From Methanosarcinales archaeon (GTDB lineage: Archaea > Halobacteriota > Methanosarcinia > Methanosarcinales > Methanocomedenaceae), in the NCBI GenBank assembly GCA_023136155.1, contig JAGLRT010000009.1, positions 1-41,521 of the forward strand: a DNA stretch of 41,521 nt, written 5' to 3'. A program made the translations under genes and the position numbers. This document shows positions 14,021 through 22,824 of the stretch, piece after piece (the first letter of the stretch is position 1; every line of letters begins with the position of its first letter). The notes under the pieces were generated by a model. It was not told where the DNA came from and did not search any database. It saw nothing but the letters and a program-made list of their open reading frames with translations.

Positions 14021-16384
14021 ATGTTTAAACCTGAACTATTGGCGCCAGCCGGAAGCAAAGAAGCAATTATCGCAGCAATTGAAAATGGTGCCGATGCCGT
14101 ATATTTCGGTGGAGAAACTTTTGGTGCAAGACATGATGCGGGTCTTTCGCTGGAAGAACTTAAATGGGCTATTGATTACACCCACATCAACAAAGCCAAA
14201 GCATACATAACAGTCAACACACTGATCAAGGATTCAGAGTTCAAAAGGGTCAGTGAATATTTACAATTTCTTTGCAATACAGGAGCAGATGCAGTCATAG
14301 TGCAGGATATGGGCATAATGAAATTGTTAAAGGACCAGCTACCCCAACTCCCTGTCCACGCCAGCACGCAAATGACCATCCACAATTCAGAGGGAGTACA
14401 ATTCCTGGAAGATATGGGAGTAAAACGTGTGGTGCTTGCACGGGAGCTTTCCCTTGATGAAATCCGGAAGATTAAATTCCGAACTAACACTGAGATTGAA
14501 ATATTCATCCATGGTGCGTTGTGTATCTCATACTCTGGCCAGTGTCTGTTTAGCAGTATGATAGGAGACAAAAGTGGGAACCGTGGCTATTGTACCCAGC
14601 CTTGCCGAAGGAAATACACAATTGATGAAGCAAAAGGGCATCTTCTAAGTCCCAGGGATCTCAATATAAGCGAACGCATCGGATATTTAATTGAATCAGG
14701 AATTAATTCTTTTAAAATCGAAGGCAGGTTGAAGCACCCTGAATACGTGGCAGGTGTGGTACGAATTTACAGGGGTCTTATAGAGAGATATCTTGAAAAT
14801 CCTGCGGATTTTCAGGTATCGTATGATGAACAGCATACATTGCGGCAGCTTTTTAATCGTGGTTTTACCGAAGGGTATTTTTTCGGCAATCCCGGCGGCA
14901 ATCTGATGAGCCGGAAACAGCCACATAACCAGGGAACATACCTTGGAAATATCGTCAAATACGACAGGGATAGAAAATTTGCTTACATAAATATTGAGCA
15001 ACCATTGAGGATTGGTGATGGAATTGGTACAGAAGGTCGCGGCACAGGAACTTCAGTCAGAAGCATGTATATCAACAACAAGAGTGTTGAAAGTACCCCT
15101 GCCTGTGCAACAGTCAAAATACCTATGGAAAAAATAGTATATAGCAATGAAACTGTTTTCAAAACGTATGACTTCAAGCTCATGGAATCTTTTAGAATAA
15201 AAGATGCCAAGAGAAAGATTCCCCTCAATATGTCTTTCACAGCAAAACGGGGAAAACGGGTAGCACTTTGCATTACAGATGGAGTGAACCAGGTCATGCA
15301 AAAAGGAGATGTCCCGGAAAAAGCAACAGGGTCCCCAATATCAGAAGATTCTATAATCCAGCATTTGAAAAAACTTGGCAATACTTTTTTTGATCCGGAA
15401 AACATTGTGATTGATTTAGACAATGATATTTTCATTCCCATTTCCCATTTAAATACTCTGCGCAGAACTGCTGTTAAAAAGCTTGAAGATGAACTTACAA
15501 GAAAATGGAAACGCAAATGCAACAAACCTGGTATCACTTTTGATAATAGAGAAATTCCAACCAAAATCAAACCCATGCTATCAGTAAATACCTGCTCATT
15601 TGAATCATTTAAAGCAGCCGTTGATGGCGGTGCAGATGTGGTCTATTTTGGTGGCGAGAATTTCACATCTAGTACACTCAAACCAGAAGATTACCAATCT
15701 GCTATTGAGTATGGTAAGCATAAAGGAGTGGTAGTTTATCTCAGTACACCAAGAATTGATAAAAAAGGGAATGATTTGGATCATTTAAATAAATTATATG
15801 AATTGTACCCTGACCAGAATCCGAATGGATTTTTAGTAGCAAATCCTGGTGCTCTACATAGTCTTCATAATTCCACTGATAAATCACTGATAATTGACTA
15901 TTCTTTTAATGTCTTCAACAGGCTGGCAATGACACATTATCTGGAGTACTGCCAGAGAGTGACACTTTCGCCTGAACTTACATTGGATGAAATAAAACAA
16001 ATGGCACTACATGGAGAGGTAGAATGTATAGTACACGGCTTTTTCCCTCTAATGGTTTCTGAACATGACTTGTTGGGGGAATTATTCCCAGACAATAAAG
16101 TGAATGACGCTATAATGGAAGATGAAAAGGGGTTCACTTATCCTGTGAAAACTGATGAACAAAAACGTACCTATGTCATGAACTCCAGGGAATTTTGCAT
16201 GTTAAATCACATAACTGAACTAATTGATGCAGGTGTGAGTTGCCTTAGAATTGAAGCAAAAACTTATGATGAAAAAACGACTGGAAAGTTGACGCAAAGT
16301 TACCGCAAAGCCATAGATAATGGAACCGTAGGGCATTGTGGGGGTAAATATTCCACAGGACATTATTTTAGTGGGGTTTTGTGA
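14021..16384 (+). CDS. U32 family peptidase-like protein with tandem U32 domains
   Basis: Large U32-family protein, 787 aa. Residues 1 to about 290 carry the family core: PELLAPAGSKEA, ADAVYFGGE, ARELSLDEIRKI, IHGALCISYSGQCLFSS and the cysteine-containing SGNRGYCTQPCRR signature. A middle beta-rich part (about 310-430) resembles the DUF3656-type extension. From about residue 515 a second, diverged U32-like half appears (ADVVYFGGENF, then SREFCMLNHITELIDAGVSCLRIEAK). Bacterial relatives include RlhA and TrhP, which help hydroxylate rRNA or tRNA and are not simple proteases, so an RNA-modification role is as likely as proteolysis (inference). A TATA-like ATTATTATAA just upstream suggests a short or absent leader. 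The protein is recognised with confidence, its substrate is not. Confidence 0.83.
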   Translation: MFKPELLAPAGSKEAIIAAIENGADAVYFGGETFGARHDAGLSLEELKWAIDYTHINKAKAYITVNTLIKDSEFKRVSEYLQFLCNTGADAVIVQDMGIMKLLKDQLPQLPVHASTQMTIHNSEGVQFLEDMGVKRVVLARELSLDEIRKIKFRTNTEIEIFIHGALCISYSGQCLFSSMIGDKSGNRGYCTQPCRRKYTIDEAKGHLLSPRDLNISERIGYLIESGINSFKIEGRLKHPEYVAGVVRIYRGLIERYLENPADFQVSYDEQHTLRQLFNRGFTEGYFFGNPGGNLMSRKQPHNQGTYLGNIVKYDRDRKFAYINIEQPLRIGDGIGTEGRGTGTSVRSMYINNKSVESTPACATVKIPMEKIVYSNETVFKTYDFKLMESFRIKDAKRKIPLNMSFTAKRGKRVALCITDGVNQVMQKGDVPEKATGSPISEDSIIQHLKKLGNTFFDPENIVIDLDNDIFIPISHLNTLRRTAVKKLEDELTRKWKRKCNKPGITFDNREIPTKIKPMLSVNTCSFESFKAAVDGGADVVYFGGENFTSSTLKPEDYQSAIEYGKHKGVVVYLSTPRIDKKGNDLDHLNKLYELYPDQNPNGFLVANPGALHSLHNSTDKSLIIDYSFNVFNRLAMTHYLEYCQRVTLSPELTLDEIKQMALHGEVECIVHGFFPLMVSEHDLLGELFPDNKVNDAIMEDEKGFTYPVKTDEQKRTYVMNSREFCMLNHITELIDAGVSCLRIEAKTYDEKTTGKLTQSYRKAIDNGTVGHCGGKYSTGHYFSGVL

Positions 16385-16391
16385 AGATATC

Positions 16392-16532
16392 GAGATCGTC
16401 GGAAAAGCATCTATTTCGATGATTTTTATTAATCTAAATAATTACAGCATGACATTACATATCGATTTACTTGATGAACGTGCTACGAATTGTTACTAAT
16501 TGGTCTGATTTCATCACTTTTCCGACAGGCTA
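16392..16532 (-). mobile_element. MITE-like element, family II, copy 2
   Basis: About 141 bp with terminal inverted repeats, left GAGATCGTCGGAAAAG and right CTTTTCCGACAGGCTA. In reverse complement it aligns along its length with 12512-12643. Both ends are better preserved here than in copy 1. It begins 8 nt after the stop of the U32 gene and lies upstream of the carB promoter. It contains no ORF. Confidence 0.75.
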
Positions 16533-16553
16533 TGAATATATTCATTCCAATAT

Positions 16554-16561
16554 CTTATATA
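16554..16561 (+). promoter_or_regulatory. TATA-like box of carB
   Basis: CTTATATA at this position would start transcription near 16585, leaving a leader of about 110 nt before the ATG. The ribosome binding site GAAGGTGA lies a few bases before the start. I saw no clear attenuator in the leader. Confidence 0.4.
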
Positions 16562-16698
16562 CTTCACAAGTTTGAATAATAACTTGCCTTATTCCATATG
16601 TATTTCATTCTGTCCTGATTTCTCCAAAAATACACTTAGTCCGAATCCACATCAAAAGAGTATTAAATCATAATACCTATCCAAGAGAAGGTGAAAAC

Positions 16699-19600
16699 AT
16701 GCCCAAACGAGAGGATATTCACAAAGTACTTATTATAGGATCAGGCCCAATCGTCATCGGCCAGGCTGCAGAATTTGATTATTCCGGCACACAGGCCTGC
16801 AAGGCACTGCGCCAGCTTGGTTATGAAATTGTTCTGGTAAATTCTAATCCTGCAACTATCATGACCGATCCTGAGATGGCAGACACAACCTACATCGAGC
16901 CGCTAAATATTGAAACCCTGGAGAAGATCATTGACAAAGAGCGCCCTGACGCTCTTTTGCCCAATCTGGGCGGCCAAAAAGCACTGAACTTGTCCACTGA
17001 GCTTTATGAGAACGGTATTCTGGAAAAATACGGCGTAGAGATTATAGGGGTGCAAATCGATGCCATCAAGCGGGGCGAGGATCGTACCATTTTCAAAGAA
17101 ACGATGGACAGTGTCAACGTAGAAACTGCACGCGGTGAAACAACCTTTAGTGTCGAAGAAGCAGAGAAAATCGCAAAGGATATAGGTTACCCTGTGGTAG
17201 TCCGGCCTGCTTACACCATGGGCGGGACAGGGGGCGGGTTTGCCTACAACGTGGATGAACTTCGCACAATTGCCGCCAGAGGTATTTCTGCCAGCCTCAT
17301 CGGGCAAATACTTGTGGAAGAATCAGTGCTTGGCTGGGAAGAACTTGAACTTGAAGTTGTAAGGGATGCAAAAGGCAACAAGATCACGGTCTGTTTCATC
17401 GAAAACATCGACGCCATGGGAGTGCATACAGGTGACAGCTTTTGTTCCGCACCCATGCTCACTATTAACGAGACACTCCAGGCGCGCCTGCAAGACTATT
17501 CATACCGTATCGTGGATGCCATTGGCGTTATCGGAGGCACCAATGTACAGTTCGCCCATGACCCTGAGACTGACCGCGTGGTAGTAATAGAGATAAACCC
17601 GCGCACATCACGTTCTTCTGCCCTTGCCTCCAAAGCCACAGGATTCCCAATCGCACTTGTTTCTGCTAAACTGGCAGGCGGCCTGCTGCTTGAAGAGATC
17701 CCCTACTGGCGTGACGGCACACTTGAAAAGTATACGCCTTCAGGCGATTACGTAGTCATTAAATTCGCACGCTGGGCATTTGAGAAATTCCCCGGCTCCA
17801 TCGACAAACTAGGTACCCAGATGCGTGCAGTCGGCGAGGCCATGAGCATCGGCAAGAATTACAAAGAAGCATTTCAGAAAGCCATCCGCTCACTCGAGAC
17901 CGGGCGTTACGGTCTGGGATTTGCCAAAAACTTCAACGACCTTTCACTTGACGAATTGCGAAAACTTCTGGTAGAGCCTTCTTCCGAGCGCCAGTTCATC
18001 ATATACGAAACCCTGCGAAAAGGGATGTCTGTAGATGAGTTATTCAGGATAACCCACATCAAACCCTGGTTCTTAGAGCAGATGAAAGAACTGGTTGAAC
18101 TGGAAGAAGAGGTGCTCAAACACAAAGGTGGCAAACTGCCGGATGATTTGCTTATAAAGGCCAAAAAGGACGGTTTTTCTGATAAATACCTGGGCCGGAT
18201 TTTAAGCTTGCCAGAGCAGGCGATACGCGAGCAACGCTTATCCATTGGATTGAAACAGGCATGGAACATCGTGCCGGTCAGCGGCGCAGAGGATGCAGCC
18301 TACTATTATTCCACTTACAGCGCAGACGATGAAGTGCCTGTATCAGACCGAAAGAAAATTATGATAATCGGCGGCGGACCGAACAGGATTGGGCAGGGAA
18401 TTGAATTTGATTACACCTGCGTACATGCCGCTTTTACCCTGCGTAACCTTGGCTATGAGTCTATCATGGTCAACTGTAACCCTGAAACGGTATCTACTGA
18501 TTATGATACTTCGGATAAACTGTACTTTGAGCCTGTTACGGTTGAGGATGTACTGAGCATCTATGAAAAAGAAAAGCCGGAAGGTGTCATTGTGCAGTTC
18601 GGCGGACAGACTCCACTGAACATTGCCGCAGAACTTGAAGCTGCGGGTGTGAAAATACTTGGTACATCGGTCAGAAGCATTGACCTTGCAGAGGACCGTG
18701 AGCAGTTTGCCGACGTAATCCGGAAACTGGAGATACCGATGCCTGAACCAGGTACTGCCATTTCACTGGAGGGAGCATTGGAAGTTGCCTCACGTATTGG
18801 CTATCCGCTGGTAGTTCGCCCGTCATACGTGCTTGGCGGCCGTGGCATGGAAATAGTCTATGATGACGAGATGCTGAAAAAATACGTTGTCGGAGCCATT
18901 GAGATAACACCAGAGACACCCATGCTCATTGACAAGTTCCTTGAGGATGCACTGGAGTGCGAAGTGGATGCCATATCTGATGGCATGGAAGTTTTCATTC
19001 CTTCAATCATGGAACACATTGAACAGGCAGGCATCCATTCAGGAGACAGCGCATGTGTGCTGCCTCCAGTGGGGATACCTGATGAACAGATGGATACCCT
19101 CATGGAATACACGCGGCGTATCGCAACCGAATTAAAGGTTGTCGGGCTCATGAACATCCAATACGCCATTAAGGATGGCAAGGTTTACATCATAGAAGCT
19201 AACCCACGGGCATCCAGAACAGTACCGCTTGTGTCCAAAGTCACAGGTGTATCCATGGCACGTATTGCAACCTTGGTCATCCTTGGTACGAAACTGGCAG
19301 ATATGGATACCCATACGCGTACTTATCCACATTTTGGTGTCAAAGAGACTGTATTTCCCTTCAACATGTTCCCTGAGGTAGACCCCGTGCTCGGTCCAGA
19401 GATGCGCTCAACGGGTGAAGTGCTTGGATTGGCAGATTCCTTTGAGGCCGCCTTCTTTAATTCCCAGGTTGCAGCCGGTTCATCGCTGCCACTGGAAGGT
19501 GCAGCACTAATCACTGTTGCGTCCAATGACCGTCAGCGTGCTTTGCCTGTTGCAAAGGAACTGGAGGATATTGGTTTTAACATTCTTTGTACCGAAGGTA

Positions 19601-19899
19601 CAGCCACTTTCCTGAGGGAGAACAGGGTTGAATGTGAAACTATCAAAAAATTGCATGAAGGCCGGCCAAATATTGTGGATGCAATGCACAATGGTGAGAT
19701 ACAGTTTGTCCTGAACACTCCTATTGGCAAGGAGGGTGCCTATGATGACAGCTACATCCGCAAATCTGCAATTAAGTACAACATCCCCTATCACACCACA
19801 ACTGCTGCCGCCCTGGCGGCAGCAAAAGGTATCAGGGCCGCAAGTGAAAAACGTATTGGTGTCAGGTCGGTTCAGTCTTACCACCGTGATTTGAAGTGA
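16699..19899 (+). CDS. carB: Carbamoyl phosphate synthase, large subunit
   Basis: Makes carbamoyl phosphate from bicarbonate, ammonia (delivered by the CarA glutaminase) and two ATP, feeding pyrimidine and arginine synthesis. At 1066 aa it is full length. The internal duplication is plain: the N-terminal half opens with GSGPIVIGQAAEFDYSGTQA and the second half, at about residue 552, with GGGPNRIGQGIEFDYTCVHA. Each half has an ATP-grasp domain (VVRPAYTMGGTGGG and VVRPSYVLGGRGME). The last 130 or so residues are the MGS-like allosteric domain. carA is not adjacent; the gene upstream is the U32 protein and a MITE lies between them. GAAGGTGA before the ATG supports the start. Confidence 0.97.
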   Translation: MPKREDIHKVLIIGSGPIVIGQAAEFDYSGTQACKALRQLGYEIVLVNSNPATIMTDPEMADTTYIEPLNIETLEKIIDKERPDALLPNLGGQKALNLSTELYENGILEKYGVEIIGVQIDAIKRGEDRTIFKETMDSVNVETARGETTFSVEEAEKIAKDIGYPVVVRPAYTMGGTGGGFAYNVDELRTIAARGISASLIGQILVEESVLGWEELELEVVRDAKGNKITVCFIENIDAMGVHTGDSFCSAPMLTINETLQARLQDYSYRIVDAIGVIGGTNVQFAHDPETDRVVVIEINPRTSRSSALASKATGFPIALVSAKLAGGLLLEEIPYWRDGTLEKYTPSGDYVVIKFARWAFEKFPGSIDKLGTQMRAVGEAMSIGKNYKEAFQKAIRSLETGRYGLGFAKNFNDLSLDELRKLLVEPSSERQFIIYETLRKGMSVDELFRITHIKPWFLEQMKELVELEEEVLKHKGGKLPDDLLIKAKKDGFSDKYLGRILSLPEQAIREQRLSIGLKQAWNIVPVSGAEDAAYYYSTYSADDEVPVSDRKKIMIIGGGPNRIGQGIEFDYTCVHAAFTLRNLGYESIMVNCNPETVSTDYDTSDKLYFEPVTVEDVLSIYEKEKPEGVIVQFGGQTPLNIAAELEAAGVKILGTSVRSIDLAEDREQFADVIRKLEIPMPEPGTAISLEGALEVASRIGYPLVVRPSYVLGGRGMEIVYDDEMLKKYVVGAIEITPETPMLIDKFLEDALECEVDAISDGMEVFIPSIMEHIEQAGIHSGDSACVLPPVGIPDEQMDTLMEYTRRIATELKVVGLMNIQYAIKDGKVYIIEANPRASRTVPLVSKVTGVSMARIATLVILGTKLADMDTHTRTYPHFGVKETVFPFNMFPEVDPVLGPEMRSTGEVLGLADSFEAAFFNSQVAAGSSLPLEGAALITVASNDRQRALPVAKELEDIGFNILCTEGTATFLRENRVECETIKKLHEGRPNIVDAMHNGEIQFVLNTPIGKEGAYDDSYIRKSAIKYNIPYHTTTAAALAAAKGIRAASEKRIGVRSVQSYHRDLK

Positions 19900-19902
19900 T
19901 GG

Positions 19903-19910
19903 TTATATAA
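19903..19910 (+). promoter_or_regulatory. TATA box of the small membrane protein gene
   Basis: TTATATAA begins 4 nt after the carB stop, about 80 nt before the next ATG. It suggests that the small gene is transcribed on its own and not only as a carB read-through. Confidence 0.45.
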
Positions 19911-19990
19911 GTGGTGTTAATAGAATATTATTGACAGTAATTGAACGATTGAATATTATTGTTGAACTGAATTATTGAGGTGAGCACAAC

Positions 19991-20302
19991 ATGGAATTTA
20001 CTCTTAATTTATTTATTATATTAATCGGCATAATTTACGGTTTAGTCAATAAAGGCACAGAAGATTACCTGCACATACTGTTCAAGGGATTAAAGGTAGG
20101 TTTGGTACTAGGTATTATCGTGGGAATAATCGCCCTTTTAGTTGGCGGATTAACGGCAGGTATCTCTGCTGGCATTGTCGGGGGACTTGTAGCAGGTTTT
20201 ACAGGTTCTTTGCTGTTCGTTATATTGATGTTAGTGGTTACATTTGTCTTCATTGTTGGCGTGCTTATTGGTGATATCCTGGAAAAGGTACTGCGCAAAT
20301 AA
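19991..20302 (+). CDS. Small glycine-rich membrane protein, 103 aa
   Basis: Not recognised as a named family. It is almost entirely hydrophobic, with probable membrane segments at about 4-18, 36-53 and 72-95. The middle has a run of glycines spaced every four residues or so (VLGIIVGIIALLVGGLTAG and similar), a glycine-zipper pattern that packs helices closely. A good ribosome binding site (GAGGTGA) stands ahead of the ATG and a TATA box lies behind carB, so it is probably a real, separately expressed gene. No function can be assigned. Confidence 0.7.
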   Translation: MEFTLNLFIILIGIIYGLVNKGTEDYLHILFKGLKVGLVLGIIVGIIALLVGGLTAGISAGIVGGLVAGFTGSLLFVILMLVVTFVFIVGVLIGDILEKVLRK

Positions 20303-20385
20303 CTGATAATGATAAAACTGGTCACAACAAATCTATGACACTTTGACAAATAGAGTTTTGATTAATTAACAATATATAAAGTATT

Positions 20386-21678
20386 ATGAACAATCCCGGC
20401 CCTATACTGCAAGTAGCTCTTGACCTGCTCGAACTGGACCGTGCCGTGCAGATAGCGGGTGAAGCCCTGGAGGGCGGTGCAGACTGGATTGAGGCGGGTA
20501 CCCCTCTTATCAAGAGCGAGGGCATGAATGCAGTAAGGGCACTTAAAAGCAATTTTCCGGGCAGCACTATCCTGGCTGACATGAAGACAATGGATACCGG
20601 CGCCATTGAAGTTGAAATGGCAACCAAATCAGGTGCCGATATAGTCATCCTGCTGGGAAGTGCCGACAACTCTACCATCGCAGATGCACGGAGGTCTGCA
20701 GATAAGTATGGTGCCAGGCTCATGTGCGACCTTATCTCGGTGACCGAACCGGTAGATCGGGCCATTGAACTCGAAGCGATGGGTGTGGATATAATCAATA
20801 TCCATGTGGGTATTGATATGCAGATGATGGGGAAAGATCCAATTGATGTGCTCAGGGAAATGAGGGGCAAAATACACATACTCATTGCAGTGGCGGGCGG
20901 TCTGGATGCAGGGTCTGCCGGCCAGGCTGTGTCGGCAGGTGCAGATATTGTGATTGTTGGCGGCAATATTACTCGCTCATCTAACGTGACCACTTCAGCA
21001 CGCGAGATACGGGAAGGTATGGATTTGCCATCATTCGCCCTAGTGGAGAAACATGATTTTGAGGGCGAAACCAGGCGGTTGCTGACTGGGGTATCAACTC
21101 CCAATATCAGTGATGCTATGCATCGCAAAGGTGCCATGCACGGTCTAATCCCCATAAACCCCGGCCTGAAGATGGTGGGTCCGGCCGTTACTGTACAGAC
21201 CTTTGAAGGGGACTGGGCCAAGACAGTGGAGGCCATTGAGGTGGCAGGGCCCGGTGAGGTGATCGTGATTTATAACGGCGGTAGCGACCAGATTGCTCCT
21301 TGGGGTGAACTGGCCACATTAAGTTGCTTGAACCGCGGGATTGCAGGTCTGGTCATCGATGGTGCGGTGCGAGATGTGGATGATATCAGGAAACTGGAGT
21401 TCCCAGTCTTTGCCAGTGCAGTTGTGCCTAATGCCGGTGAGCCAAAAGGTTTTGGTGAGATAAATGTCGAGATACAGTGTGCTGGCCAGACCGTTCGTCC
21501 TGGCGACTACATAGTGGGTGACGACAATGGTGTGGTGGTATTACCACGGGAGAGGGCTTACGAACTTGCCCGCCGTGCCGTGGAAGTGGAAAAGAATGAG
21601 AGGCGTATCAGGGATGAAATAATCAAAGGTTCCACCCTGTCTAAAGTTATGCAGTTGGAGAAATGGGAAAAGAAGTGA
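20386..21678 (+). CDS. Bifunctional 3-hexulose-6-phosphate synthase / RraA-like protein
   Basis: Fusion of two domains, 430 aa. Residues 1 to about 210 are a hexulose-6-phosphate synthase barrel (ILQVALDLLELDRAV, ADMKTMDTGAIEVEMA, IVGGNITRSSN). In archaea without a classical pentose phosphate pathway this enzyme supplies ribulose 5-phosphate and formaldehyde from hexulose 6-phosphate. Residues about 235-430 are RraA-like (STPNISDAMHRKGAM, GLVIDGAVRDVDDI); such folds act as RNase E inhibitors in bacteria or as class II aldolases, and the archaeal role is unclear. The same fusion is annotated in other Methanosarcina-type genomes. There is no ribosome binding site, and a TATA-like ATATATAAAG lies only about ten bases before the ATG. 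Confidence 0.88.
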   Translation: MNNPGPILQVALDLLELDRAVQIAGEALEGGADWIEAGTPLIKSEGMNAVRALKSNFPGSTILADMKTMDTGAIEVEMATKSGADIVILLGSADNSTIADARRSADKYGARLMCDLISVTEPVDRAIELEAMGVDIINIHVGIDMQMMGKDPIDVLREMRGKIHILIAVAGGLDAGSAGQAVSAGADIVIVGGNITRSSNVTTSAREIREGMDLPSFALVEKHDFEGETRRLLTGVSTPNISDAMHRKGAMHGLIPINPGLKMVGPAVTVQTFEGDWAKTVEAIEVAGPGEVIVIYNGGSDQIAPWGELATLSCLNRGIAGLVIDGAVRDVDDIRKLEFPVFASAVVPNAGEPKGFGEINVEIQCAGQTVRPGDYIVGDDNGVVVLPRERAYELARRAVEVEKNERRIRDEIIKGSTLSKVMQLEKWEKK

Positions 21679-21783
21679 ATATCCACACCCCACAGATTAT
21701 CTTATGAGGTACAGTCTCCGTCTAATACACCTTTAATGTAATATCCAATTCACAATTAATGTGTGCTGAATTACCCTTAACCA

Positions 21784-22809
21784 TTAATTTATGGTAGCAT
21801 CCACGACCACATGCCAGATGCCGGGAGCATATTTCTTGACTTTATGCCACTCATGTATCTCAGCCTTGCGCCCCTGAACATGTGCTTCGGTCATTATGCG
21901 TTCCACGGCCCTCTCTGGCATTAATTTTTCTGGTATTGTCTCATGGTAGTGTAGCACTCCGCCCGGTTTCAGGGCTCCAATACCCTGTGGCAGGTAGTGG
22001 TGTGTACTCCCGACATAACCCATGATTACGCGATTTGCTATTGATACAGGCGTCTTTTCGGCACAATCGCCCAGTATCGGTTCTACAATATCTTCCACAT
22101 GGTTCAACTTGATATTTTCTGTAAGGTAATGGTGTGATTCAGAGTTCAGTTCGATGGCAATAATTCTGGCAGGTCTGGCATGTGCTGCCATGTGTATGGT
22201 GAAATATCCGATACCTGCAAACATGTCCACCACTAATTCTCCCCGGCCCAGTTTCCCCATTCTTATCCTCTCATTAAGGTTGCCCTTACTGAACATGACT
22301 TTTGTAACATCCAGTTTGAACCTGCATCTGTTCTCGGTATGTACTACCAGGGCAGGATTTTCCAAACTATCACGCGCGGCAATAAGTTTACGAGTGGGTC
22401 GCCTCAATTCTCCTTCGATGCCCCCATCAAGATACACGCTCTTGCAATGGGGATACATGGTAAGCATTGCATCACCGAAAGTTGACTGGACCGAATACAG
22501 GTCTGGGTGCAGTGATACGATAACTACATCACCAAGAATCTGCCATCCACGTGGCAGCAGATCCAGTTCATCTCCCTCCAAATACTTTTTCATCAGGTCT
22601 CGAAGAGCGGGTTGTTTTTCATAATAATCAGGATTTTCCTGCATGATATCAGGGAAGTGGCCAAATTCAGGCGGGACATCATAAGTAACAGGAATCTCCA
22701 AGTTGTTTCCCCTTACCTTCAGCTTGCGTCTGGCATCCATGTACCCGGCCCCAAGTAGTTGTTTCCTGAGGGTTTCAGCCTGTTCTTTTGGTACCAGTAA
22801 CGCTTTCAT
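21784..22809 (-). CDS. taw2: tRNA(Phe) 4-demethylwyosine aminocarboxypropyltransferase (Taw2/aTYW2)
   Basis: SAM-dependent enzyme of the Trm5/TYW2 family, 341 aa. TYW2 moves the 3-amino-3-carboxypropyl group of S-adenosylmethionine onto C7 of 4-demethylwyosine at position 37 of tRNA-Phe, in wyosine synthesis. The Rossmann motif is DMFAGIGYFT (195-204). At the site where Trm5 methyltransferases have the catalytic NLP motif, this protein reads MGYVGSTHHYL (263-273). Loss of NLP and the following HYHETIPEKL block point to Taw2 and not to Trm5. The gene starts 15 nt after the NMD3-like gene on the same strand, so the two are likely co-transcribed as a translation-related pair. Confidence 0.82.
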   Translation of the reverse strand: MKALLVPKEQAETLRKQLLGAGYMDARRKLKVRGNNLEIPVTYDVPPEFGHFPDIMQENPDYYEKQPALRDLMKKYLEGDELDLLPRGWQILGDVVIVSLHPDLYSVQSTFGDAMLTMYPHCKSVYLDGGIEGELRRPTRKLIAARDSLENPALVVHTENRCRFKLDVTKVMFSKGNLNERIRMGKLGRGELVVDMFAGIGYFTIHMAAHARPARIIAIELNSESHHYLTENIKLNHVEDIVEPILGDCAEKTPVSIANRVIMGYVGSTHHYLPQGIGALKPGGVLHYHETIPEKLMPERAVERIMTEAHVQGRKAEIHEWHKVKKYAPGIWHVVVDATIN

Positions 22810-22824
22810 TTATCCCATATCCTG

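Noticed and set aside
20065..21236. Long minus-strand ORFs opposite the small membrane protein and the HPS-RraA gene
   Set aside because: They are composed of low-information Ser/Ala/Ile/Pro runs typical of reverse frames of real genes.
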